NCBI GenBank assembly: GCA_050747825.1
Contig: JBOGJG010000164.1
Coordinates: 1-6,144 of the forward strand
Source: JBOGJG01 sp050747825
GTDB lineage: Bacteria; Acidobacteriota; UBA6911; RPQK01; JBOGJG01
Length of the DNA stretch: 6,144 nucleotides
Reading direction: 5' to 3'
Numbering within the stretch: the first letter of the stretch is position 1; each line of letters starts with the position of its first letter. Below are positions 1 through 5,717 of this stretch, piece by piece. The notes under the pieces were generated by a model. That model had not been told where the DNA came from and did not search any database. It saw only the letters and a list, made by a program, of their open reading frames with translations. Both the position numbers and the translations under genes were made by a program.

Positions 1-83
1 CCCACCACCCGCCACCTGCCACCCGCCACCTGCACCCGCCACCGCGAGCGAAGCGAGCCCGCCACCCGCCACCCGCCACCCGA
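1..83. repeat. Degenerate heptamer tandem repeat, consensus CCCGCCA
   Basis: About nine to ten copies of a 7-bp unit CCCGCCA run from the left window edge, with variants CCCACCA and CCTGCCA and one copy short by a base (CCTGCA). The array is interrupted at 44-57 by a 14-nt insert, GCGAGCGAAGCGAG, which is exactly two unit lengths and contains a direct repeat of GCGAGC. Three perfect units follow at 58-78. The last unit forms the left arm of a 6-bp hairpin, GCCACC at 75-80 with GGTGGC at 86-91 and loop CGATA. The tract is C-rich on this strand. It continues off the window, so its full length is unknown. No coding role is apparent. Confidence 0.85.
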
Positions 84-113
84 TAGGTGGCATGTTCCTT
101 GCGTAAAATTCCC

Positions 114-120
114 AAGGGAG
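114..120 (+). promoter_or_regulatory. Ribosome binding site of the nucleotidyltransferase pseudogene
   Basis: AAGGGAG lies 5 nt before ATG 126. It decides the start at 126 over the in-frame upstream ATG at 87, which lies in the hairpin and repeat boundary and has no Shine-Dalgarno sequence. It also shows that the gene was once expressed from just downstream of the heptamer tract. Confidence 0.6.
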
Positions 121-125
121 CGTCC

Positions 126-921
126 ATGGCAACTGAAAACCAGAAGGTGGTGATTTCCAATTGTGCTGCCCGGAAGGGAGATCCGAGGTTCGATGAAGAA
201 GAGGCCGAAGTCTACGCTCGTGCCTTGGGCGCGCTTAATGAATCCGACATCCCATTCATTATCGCCGGAGGACATCGCCGGAGGATTCGCCTATCACGCC
301 TATACAGGTATTTGGCGCAGCACTAAAGACCTGGACATCTTTCTCAAGCCTGAGGACGTGGAGCCGGCCCTCGCGACACTCCGTGAATCTGGATTCCAGA
401 CCGAAATCGTCGCCTCCCACTGGCTGGCCAAGGCGTGGATGCGCCCTTATTTGATTGATCTTATCTTCGGCATGGGAAACGGGGCGCTGAGGGTTGACGA
501 TCAGTGGACACAGCGCAGCAATCCGGTGAAGATCTGCGGCGTGATGGCTCGGCTGATTCCAATTGAAGAAATGATCGCCTCGAAGCTCTTTATCGCCAAA
601 CGCGACCGCTTCGACGGTGCCGACGTCGTGCATTTAATCCGGTGCATGCGATGAGAGATTCAATGGCAGCGCATTCTGGAACTGATGGGTCCGGATCAGG
701 AACTGCTGCTATGGCACCTGATGCTATTTGATTATGTCTATCCCGGACATCCGGAGTTTTTACCTCGAGAGCTGATGGTTGAGCTATTTGAAAAAATGCG
801 CAGGCGATGGGCCAACCCACCCGAGAATGCCACAAAATTTCGAGGGATGATGATCGACGAGTTGGCGTTCGCCTTAGACCTGGAGGATTGGGGATACTGT
901 GAGAGTGGCGGCGATTGCTGA
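126..921 (+). pseudogene. Nucleotidyltransferase-like protein, broken by a frameshift and an in-frame stop
   Basis: Removing a 13-bp duplication at 261-286 joins two frames into one continuous protein of about 260 codons that would start at ATG 126. The joined sequence reads IPFIIAGGFAYHAYTG and then RSTKDLDIFL. This is the GG motif followed by a D-x-D metal-binding pair typical of minimal nucleotidyltransferase folds (MNT/AbiEii-like superfamily), which transfer a nucleotide to a small molecule, RNA or protein. The middle part (IPIEEMIASKLFIAKRDRFDGADVVHLI) fits the helical segment seen in such proteins. A second lesion, TGA at 652-654, interrupts the frame. The frame then continues without further stops (EIQWQRILELMGPDQELLLWHL and on) to TGA 919-921. 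As the DNA stands, translation from 126 ends at 326 after a frameshifted tail. Gene callers may report pieces such as 163-654 and 685-921. The 3' end overlaps the metallophosphoesterase by 23 bp. The substrate is unknown. Sequencing error is an alternative to true decay. Confidence 0.8.
261..286 (+). repeat. 13-bp tandem duplication causing the frameshift
   Basis: ATCGCCGGAGGAC at 261-273 is followed directly by ATCGCCGGAGGAT at 274-286, identical at 12 of 13 positions. Deleting one copy restores I-A-G-G-F-A and joins the reading frame that begins at 126 to the frame that ends at 654. The repeat sits exactly on the GG nucleotide-binding motif of the enzyme. Confidence 0.9.
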
Positions 922-1603
922 CCTGCACTGCCGTGTGGACTCGGCGACAGAGATCAGGCAGGCACTGGATGGAGTCGATCAGCAGGCGGATGTCCTGCTT
1001 TTGGCGGGCGACCTGACCGATACCGATCTGCTGGAGGAAGTGGAGGTGCTCATCCCGGAGCTTCACGCCTTGAAGATACCGATTCTGGCAGTACTGGGCA
1101 ATCACGATCATGAGAGCGATGGAGCTTCTAAAATCGCGGAGACGTTGACTCATAACGGGATTCGAGTCCTGGATGGGACGGTTTGCGAGATTGGGGAGGT
1201 AGGATTTGTGGGCACCAAGGGCTTTTGTGGCGGCTTTGATGAGCGGCTCGTGCAGCCTTTTGGAGAGCGGGCCTTGAAGACTTTTATTCAGGCCAGCATC
1301 GACGAGGCGGTCAGACTGGAAAACGCGCTCACAAAGCTGGACTGCCCGCGCAAGATTGCCATCCTTCACTATGCTCCGGTCAAGCAGACTCTTCAGGGCG
1401 AACCGGAGGAATTGTATCCCCTCTTGGGTTCGTCCCGGCTCGCCAACGCGCTCAATCGGCATCGAGTGGATGCGATTGTCCACGGCCACGCTCATCATGG
1501 CTCGAGGGTGGGGCGCACGGCCGGGGGGATTCCGGTTTATAACGTCTGCCGCTTTGTTCTCGGCCGGGCCAAAGGAAGGCAGTATCTGGTGCTGGATTTC
1601 TGA
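899..1603 (+). CDS. Calcineurin-like metallophosphoesterase
   Basis: A 234-residue protein carrying the full set of metal-binding motifs of the calcineurin-like phosphoesterase fold, in order: DLH (8-10), GDLTD (37-41), GNHDH (67-71), HYAP (157-160) and HGHAH (195-199). These build a dinuclear metal centre that hydrolyses phosphomono- or diesters. The substrate cannot be read from the sequence. There is no signal peptide or membrane segment, so it is probably cytoplasmic. The start is GTG 899, because the protein from there begins directly with the beta strand leading into DLH. A GGAGG at 882-886 lies 12 nt upstream and a GGGGA at 890-894 lies closer. The gene begins inside the last 23 bp of the broken nucleotidyltransferase gene, which implies translational coupling and possibly a joint pathway before the partner decayed. 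Length is ordinary for short members of the family, and the gene appears intact. Confidence 0.93.
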   Translation: MRVAAIADLHCRVDSATEIRQALDGVDQQADVLLLAGDLTDTDLLEEVEVLIPELHALKIPILAVLGNHDHESDGASKIAETLTHNGIRVLDGTVCEIGEVGFVGTKGFCGGFDERLVQPFGERALKTFIQASIDEAVRLENALTKLDCPRKIAILHYAPVKQTLQGEPEELYPLLGSSRLANALNRHRVDAIVHGHAHHGSRVGRTAGGIPVYNVCRFVLGRAKGRQYLVLDF

Positions 1604-1727
1604 TTATCAGCACGAAGACACGGCCGCCGCAGTGGGCGGGCAGGATGTGGACTGTCCTCATCGCAGGCTCACCTTCCTTGACCCTCTAGCATTGACCACC
1701 TCCTGTCATCCCATCGGATTCTCGCGA

Positions 1728-1874
1728 TCAATCATAGCTTCCCAAAAACTGCAGCAAAACGAATTCCTCCAGTTCCAAGCCGTCTAGATCTCCCAGAGTC
1801 AAATCTTCTTTGCTTTGAAACCGCTGCAAGGGCAAATCCACACCTCTTTCCAGGCGGGCGGGATCACCAGCCAT
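1728..1874 (-). CDS. Possible small ORF, 48 aa, unknown
   Basis: A minus-strand frame opens at ATG (1872-1874) and ends at TGA (1728-1730). Its C-terminal half is acidic and leucine-rich (EDLTLGDLDGLELEEFVLLQ) and reads like genuine coding sequence rather than a random shadow. Its first ~15 residues overlap the topoisomerase IB remnant in another frame, so the true start is unclear. The coding-like part lies mostly downstream of the point where topoisomerase homology stops (~1830). It may be the tail of another gene joined at that junction, or chance. No family is recognised and there is no convincing Shine-Dalgarno sequence. It fills most of the otherwise geneless gap 1604-1798, in which no clear terminator is visible. 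Confidence 0.2.
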   Translation of the reverse strand: MAGDPARLERGVDLPLQRFQSKEDLTLGDLDGLELEEFVLLQFLGSYD

Positions 1875-2065
1875 TTGATGCGTTCCAATGTGACGGGGTC
1901 CTGCACCCGGTTGCCTTTGGGATCGAGATACATACCTCCGTTACCACAGCGCCGGCGTCGAATACCAGGCGTATCATCCCTGACATAGCGCAAGCCGATG
2001 GCTTCAGGGGCAGCGCTTGCGTTTCCATTCGTATCTGTAACCTTTTCCAGTTTGCGGCTTGCCAT
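1799..2065 (-). pseudogene. DNA topoisomerase IB, 3'-truncated remnant
   Basis: The 88-residue frame matches the start of bacterial poxvirus-type topoisomerase IB, the enzymes that relax supercoils through a 3'-phosphotyrosine link. Residues 23-79 read IGLRYVRDDTPGIRRRRCGN, then YLDPKGNRV, then LERIKWLVIPPAWKEVWICP, which are hallmark N-terminal blocks. The family is normally about 340-360 residues. Here similarity stops after ICP (near 1830) and nine unrelated codons lead to a stop. The expected following block (GHLQATGRDxxGRxQYRYH) and the whole catalytic domain with its Arg/Lys/His/Tyr residues are absent from the window. The start ATG at 2063-2065 has a GGAG two bases upstream. The product could not act as a topoisomerase. 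It is divergent from the holin-like gene, which is also damaged. Confidence 0.82.
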
Positions 2066-2195
2066 AGCTCCATTGTTCTATAGATTCCCAGTGGAGTTAA
2101 TTTGCGGCGCTGTTCTCTGAGGCCGCAGTCCACAATCACGGTCCTTTTCCGATAAAATTAATGAAAAAATTGCCATTGGCGCCCTTCTCGTCAGC

Positions 2196-2432
2196 ATGGG
2201 CGGTCTCGCCCTTTTGGCTGCGGTTATCCTGGGGCTGGCAGAATTTATGCCTGCCTGGTTATCCGCCGTGATCGTGGGTTCCATATTTCTGATTATCGGT
2301 GGTTTATCCGCCGCCGGCGGAATAAGCAGCATAAGGAAGATGGACATCGCTCCACAGAGAACCGTGAACACCCTCAATCGAGATGCCCGTTGGGCAAGAA
2401 AGGAGGCAAATGAGAGACTACGAGAAGTTTGA
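2196..2432 (+). CDS. Holin-superfamily III-like membrane protein (PF07332-type), probably 5'-truncated
   Basis: The 78-residue product has two hydrophobic helices (about residues 2-17 and 20-43) followed by a basic, polar tail. The tail phrase MDIAPQRTVNTLNRDARWAR resembles the conserved end of the Phage_holin_3_6 / YqjE-like family, whose members are inner-membrane proteins despite the holin name. Family-like sequence continues upstream of ATG 2196 in the same frame (about 2151-2195, DKINEKIAIGALLVS), covering the first half of helix 1. That frame is open only back to a TGA at 2118-2120 and contains no ATG, GTG or TTG. No Shine-Dalgarno sequence precedes 2196. The usual N-terminal amphipathic helix region of about 40 residues is missing. 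The gene has therefore probably lost its 5' end, or starts at an unusual codon. Its last 23 bp overlap the DUF3618 gene, the usual pairing for this family. Confidence 0.65.
   Translation: MGGLALLAAVILGLAEFMPAWLSAVIVGSIFLIIGGLSAAGGISSIRKMDIAPQRTVNTLNRDARWARKEANERLREV
2399..2406 (+). promoter_or_regulatory. Strong Shine-Dalgarno for the DUF3618 gene
   Basis: AAAGGAGG lies inside the 3' end of the holin-like gene, 3 nt before ATG 2410. The spacing is short, but the match to the anti-SD sequence is near perfect. It favours ATG 2410 over the in-frame ATG 2434 that follows the upstream stop codon directly. Confidence 0.6.
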
Positions 2433-2871
2433 TATGGGGAGAATGGAAGCTGATATCGAAAGGACCAGGACTGAAATCGAGGAGGATCTCGAGCGCATTC
2501 AATACAAGCTTAGTCTGGAGCACTTGAAGGAGAGAGCCCAGCGGAGAATGCGCGAGGTCGGGTGCGCGATTTCGGAAAAGGCCCAGGGGGTTTCCTCCTC
2601 AGTAATCCGGAGAGCTAAGACACTCGGAAACTCGGGCAGGGATTTAGGTCACACTATCCGCCGCCATCCGGCAGCTTCGGCAGCTATAGCGGCGGGAGTT
2701 GGAGTCGTATTAGGACTCCTGATACCCAGGACGGAACGCGAGGACGGATGGATGGGTGAAAGCCGCAACAGAGTCGTGCATAAGGCAAAAGTGACGGCGC
2801 GCAGGGCGAAAGAGAGGACCAGGGCAGCGATGCACGAGGCGCGGGAGCAATTAGTCGGTCGCCAGCAGTAG
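2410..2871 (+). CDS. DUF3618-type membrane-anchored protein (YqjD/ElaB-like layout)
   Basis: A 153-residue, strongly charged protein. Residues 10-50 (MEADIERTRTEIEEDLERIQ and on) form a heptad-like helix that matches the DUF3618 pattern of an acidic and basic N-terminal coiled segment. A single glycine/alanine-rich transmembrane helix follows at about 88-106 (IRRHPAASAAIAAGVGVVLG), introduced by the RRHP motif common in YqjD/ElaB-type proteins. The C-terminal tail (118-153) is rich in Arg and Lys. Proteins with this layout are thought to sit in the inner membrane, and YqjD has been linked to ribosome binding in stationary phase; any such role here is inference. The gene overlaps the holin-like gene by 23 bp, a classic yqjD/yqjE-style pairing. 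It also overlaps the convergent MFS gene by 21 bp at its 3' end. Start 2434 is the alternative. Confidence 0.8.
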   Translation: MRDYEKFDMGRMEADIERTRTEIEEDLERIQYKLSLEHLKERAQRRMREVGCAISEKAQGVSSSVIRRAKTLGNSGRDLGHTIRRHPAASAAIAAGVGVVLGLLIPRTEREDGWMGESRNRVVHKAKVTARRAKERTRAAMHEAREQLVGRQQ

Positions 2872-4002
2872 CAAGAGCATCAGGAGCGAAATACAGGCTC
2901 CGGCGAAAAAGACAGCGACCAGTCCCCAGTTCATCAAAATCAGGGCCATGATTAAAGGCCCGAGCGTTTGCCCAAGCCGAAGCATCATGGCATTTGTAGA
3001 CATGAAAGCGCCCCGATATTTCGCCGGAGCCGAATCGGACAGGAGTTTTTGGATGCTGGGGATATTGATCCCCTGGGCAAATCCGAAGAGCATAGTGGGC
3101 AGGAACAGCACCCAGATATTGGGCATAAGCGGCATCAGAACCAGTGCCAGGGCGTAAAGCAGAAAAGCCCCTTGAACCAGATTCCTTCCCGAAAAGCGCT
3201 CTGACAGTTTAGCCAACCGTGAAGAAGTGAGAGCAGTCGTTACAGACATGCTCGACATAATGATGCCAACGGTAAAGGGTGTACTGCCAAAAGAGTACTC
3301 CAGCAGAAAAGGAAAAGTTGTCAAATATGGTCCATAAAGAATGATAAAGGTCACCATTGTGGCCAGGAGGAAGAAACTGATGTTGCGCGAGGACATCCGT
3401 CTCACCGCCTCCGTCACGTAACCTTTGAAGTCCTCACTGCTGCGGGGCTCCGGATTTCTCAGAGAAATAACCACGGCAGCCAGAGGCAGGGCAGCCAGAG
3501 GCAGGAGAAATACATAACGCCAGCTCAGCAGAGCTAGAGCGCCACCAAGGAGCGGATAAGTGGCCGTTCCGATCGTGAGAACGGCGGCATTGTAGCCGAA
3601 GACTCTGGACCGTGCCTCCTCCGAATAGAAATCGCCGATCAGGGTGATGCTGAGCGCTCCAAGCGCTGCCGCCCCAATTCCCTGAAAGAATCGCAAGCCA
3701 AGCAAAAGCTCGAAGTCCCGTGCCAGCGAGCAGGCGCCGCCTGCCAGCCCGAAGAGCAGGAGCGATGGGATCAGAACTTTTCGCCTGCCCCAGCGGTCAG
3801 CCAGAATCCCCAGCAATGGCGCCAGTATCACTCCCGGAAGCGTAAATACGGTCACGAGCAAGGTACTGGCTTCAGAAGATACCTGAAGGTCCTGAGCCAT
3901 GGTGGGAAGAGCCGGCGCCATACTCGAGACGCCCAGTACCGCCATCAGCGTTATGGCAAACACGATTGCAAGGTTCAGCCTCCGGTGGTTCAATGGATAC
4001 AT
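2851..4002 (-). CDS. MFS transporter, DHA1-like drug/proton antiporter
   Basis: A 383-residue protein with about twelve hydrophobic helices, six on each side of a central charged loop (about 182-206). MFS motif A is clear at 65-75 (GILADRWGRRK), and the TM4 motif with R-x-x-Q-G-x-G is at 104-110 (RFFQGIG). In the TM5 antiporter motif C the usual GP pair is replaced by YP (GTATYPLLGGAL, 145-156), followed by the common WRYVF. A weaker second-half copy of motif A is seen near 262-274 (RLAKLSERFSGRN). The likely role is proton-coupled export of a small molecule; the substrate is unknown. ATG 4000-4002 is forced: the next in-frame codons upstream contain no start before a TGA, and the next downstream Met is inside TM1. 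Only a weak GGAG precedes it. Its start codon overlaps that of the divergent DUF2071 gene. Confidence 0.9.
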   Translation of the reverse strand: MYPLNHRRLNLAIVFAITLMAVLGVSSMAPALPTMAQDLQVSSEASTLLVTVFTLPGVILAPLLGILADRWGRRKVLIPSLLLFGLAGGACSLARDFELLLGLRFFQGIGAAALGALSITLIGDFYSEEARSRVFGYNAAVLTIGTATYPLLGGALALLSWRYVFLLPLAALPLAAVVISLRNPEPRSSEDFKGYVTEAVRRMSSRNISFFLLATMVTFIILYGPYLTTFPFLLEYSFGSTPFTVGIIMSSMSVTTALTSSRLAKLSERFSGRNLVQGAFLLYALALVLMPLMPNIWVLFLPTMLFGFAQGINIPSIQKLLSDSAPAKYRGAFMSTNAMMLRLGQTLGPLIMALILMNWGLVAVFFAGACISLLMLLLLLATD

Positions 4003-4711
4003 GGCTCCAGTCCGCGTAGGATATCAGGAATGGCGTGACTTATTGTTCATGCATTGGCCTGTTGCCGTGGAGTTGCTGCGCCCCCTGGTTCCGGCACATC
4101 TGGCCATCGATCTTTACAGGGGAGAGGCTTATGTGGGACTGATCCCTTTTAACGTGCTGAATGCGGGCTTCAAGTGGATGCCAGAAGCTCTGGGTCTGGA
4201 TTTTCTGGAAACGAATGTGCGCACGTATGTCAAGGTCGATGGAGAGCAGCCTGGAGTTTATTTCTTCTCCCTGGATGCGGCTTCCCGTCTGGCTGTTATC
4301 GTGGCGAGCACCGGACTCGGTTTGCCTTATTTTTATTCAGAAATGGCCTTCGAGCGTCGGGATAATGTCGTCGAATATAAAGTCGAACGGCTTAACGGAA
4401 CCCGGCCCCGCCTTGCTTTGCGCTATGAAATTGGAGAACCTCGGGATGCCGCTCCTGACGGCAGTCTGGACCATTTTCTTCTCGAGCGCCGGAGGCTCCA
4501 CGTTGAGCGCGGCGACTCGCTTTGGATCGTCACTGTCCAACATGAGCCGTACCCCTTGCGGCAAGCGAGAGTTATCGAGATCAAAGATAGCCTGATAGAG
4601 GCTGGAGGGTTACCGGAACCCTCGGAGTTGCCTCCTCTCGTCCACTTTTCACCGGGGGTTGACGTGCAGATCCTGGCTCCAGAGATCCGTCAGGCCCAGC
4701 AGCCGGCGTAA
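4001..4711 (+). CDS. DUF2071 (YqjF-like) family protein
   Basis: A 236-residue protein matching the DUF2071 family along its whole length: LLFMHWPV (14-21), LRPLVPAHLAIDLYRGEAYV (about 25-44), NVRTYVK (72-78), GVYFFSLDAASRLAV (85-99), LPYFYSEM (108-115), YPLRQARV (184-191) and FSPGVDVQILAP (216-227). The family has an acetoacetate-decarboxylase-like beta fold, but its biochemical role is not established. No catalytic Lys can be assigned here. No signal peptide or membrane helix is seen. The frame is open upstream to 3899, but that stretch is antisense to the MFS N-terminus and unlike the family. ATG 4001 gives the normal distance of about 13 residues to the first motif. No strong Shine-Dalgarno sequence is present. 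Translation ends with TAA TAA. The stop is 10 bp from the stop of the convergent dipeptidase. Confidence 0.88.
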   Translation: MAPVRVGYQEWRDLLFMHWPVAVELLRPLVPAHLAIDLYRGEAYVGLIPFNVLNAGFKWMPEALGLDFLETNVRTYVKVDGEQPGVYFFSLDAASRLAVIVASTGLGLPYFYSEMAFERRDNVVEYKVERLNGTRPRLALRYEIGEPRDAAPDGSLDHFLLERRRLHVERGDSLWIVTVQHEPYPLRQARVIEIKDSLIEAGGLPEPSELPPLVHFSPGVDVQILAPEIRQAQQPA

Positions 4712-4721
4712 TAAGGGGAAG

Positions 4722-5717
4722 TCACGTCTGTCTCCCTATTGCCTCCATCACACGAAGAGTGTTCTCTCCCAGGATTTTCCGGGTATCCTTTTCGCTGTAG
4801 CCTCGAAGCAATAAGGCCTCGGTAATCTTTGGCAGGCACGCAGCATCCTCCATGCCCCTGGGCATGTCGGCCCCGTCGAAATCGGAACCCAGGCCCACGT
4901 GGCCGGCTCCAACCAGACTGACTGCATGGTCGATATGCTCGACGATCTTTTCCCAGCCAGTTGCAGGGGATGGCCCGATGAAGTCTTTCACGAAGGTGAT
5001 ATGGATTATTCCACCGCCGGAAGCAAGAGCCTTGATCATTTCGTCGCTGAGATTTCGGGAATGCGGACAGATTGCCCGGCAGGACGAATGCGTGGCTATG
5101 ATGGGAGCCTGGCTGGTTTCCAGTACATCCCAGAAGGTCTTGTCTGAGGCGTGCGATATGTCAATCATGATCCCCAGCCGATTCAATTCCCTGATGACTT
5201 CCTTTCCAAAAGCGGACAGGCCATTGTGTCTGGGCTGATCGGCTGAAGAGTCCGCCCAATCGGTGTTGACCCGATGCGTCAATGTCAGATAGCGGATTCC
5301 CAAGTGAGCATAGATCGGCAGCAGGGCTAAGTTGTTATTGATCATGTGGCCACCTTCGATGGCCAGGAGAACGGCAATCCGTCCCAGGGTGAAAGCCTGG
5401 CGAACCTCTCGGGCATTGGTGCAGAGCGCCATCGAGTCTGACAAGTCGCGCGCCATCTTGTGAATGGCGGCAATTTGCTCCAGGGCCTGAGAGAGGGCCT
5501 CCGCTTCGATAGTCGTGCCCGGTACATAAACCGCAAAAAAGAGGGCTCTTGCTCCGCCCTTGCTCAGGCGGGGGAGATCGACACTCCCTTCCTGATGCAG
5601 GGCAGCGAAGTCCCAGCCAGGCTGCAACAGCTTCTGAGTAGTATCAACATGGGTGTCTACAACCAGGGAAGAAAAGTGAAGCCTGCCGGCTTCTTCACCG
5701 ATATTCCAGGAGTCCAT
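4722..5717 (-). CDS. Membrane dipeptidase-like enzyme (peptidase M19, renal dipeptidase family)
   Basis: A 331-residue amidohydrolase-fold zinc peptidase that would cleave dipeptides, including some with a D-residue. Family ligands are all visible: H23-x-D25 in VDTHVD, the bridging E121 in IEGGH, H189 in IDISHAS, H210 in ATHSS, R221 in PHSRN, and the catalytic acid D279 in GSDFDG. The spacing H189-H210 (21) and H210-D279 (69) equals that of human renal dipeptidase. The block GIRYLTLTHRVNTDWADSS is also typical. No signal peptide or lipid-anchor signal is present, so it is likely cytoplasmic. The start is taken at ATG 5715-5717, with GAAGAG 10 nt upstream. An in-frame ATG at 5748-5750 would add 11 residues (MCSRCLKRYAK) lying wholly within pqqD and without a Shine-Dalgarno sequence. 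It overlaps the PqqD-like gene by 23 bp and is probably translationally coupled to it. Confidence 0.92.
   Translation of the reverse strand: MDSWNIGEEAGRLHFSSLVVDTHVDTTQKLLQPGWDFAALHQEGSVDLPRLSKGGARALFFAVYVPGTTIEAEALSQALEQIAAIHKMARDLSDSMALCTNAREVRQAFTLGRIAVLLAIEGGHMINNNLALLPIYAHLGIRYLTLTHRVNTDWADSSADQPRHNGLSAFGKEVIRELNRLGIMIDISHASDKTFWDVLETSQAPIIATHSSCRAICPHSRNLSDEMIKALASGGGIIHITFVKDFIGPSPATGWEKIVEHIDHAVSLVGAGHVGLGSDFDGADMPRGMEDAACLPKITEALLLRGYSEKDTRKILGENTLRVMEAIGRQT

Noticed and set aside
1..83. CRISPR array
   Set aside because: The units are 7 bp and directly adjacent, without unique spacers of constant length.
652..654. TGA read as selenocysteine in the nucleotidyltransferase
   Set aside because: The gene also carries a frameshift, the family has no known selenoprotein members, and no convincing SECIS-like hairpin was seen directly after the codon.
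590..1498. Long minus-strand open frame (302 codons) opposite the metallophosphoesterase
   Set aside because: Its composition (many Arg, Ser, Pro, no recognisable domain) is that of an antisense shadow. The plus strand there has a complete motif set for a known enzyme family.
1749..1791. PstI, EcoRI, XbaI and BglII sites within 43 bp, resembling a cloning polylinker
   Set aside because: The sites are not contiguous as in vector polylinkers, no vector sequence flanks them, and a coding-like minus-strand frame runs straight through. Chance is the simpler explanation.
2103..2127. TGCGGC/GCCGCA hairpin as a transcription terminator between the divergent remnants
   Set aside because: The stem is 6 bp with a 13-nt loop and no T-run follows. 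It also lies between divergent genes, where a terminator is not expected.
1864..2139. Second minus-strand frame over the topoisomerase remnant
   Set aside because: It overlaps the recognisable topoisomerase IB blocks in the wrong frame and shows no family-like motif.
3899..4000. N-terminal extension of the DUF2071 protein to an ATG at 3899
   Set aside because: The added 34 residues are antisense to the well-supported MFS N-terminus and do not resemble the DUF2071 family start.
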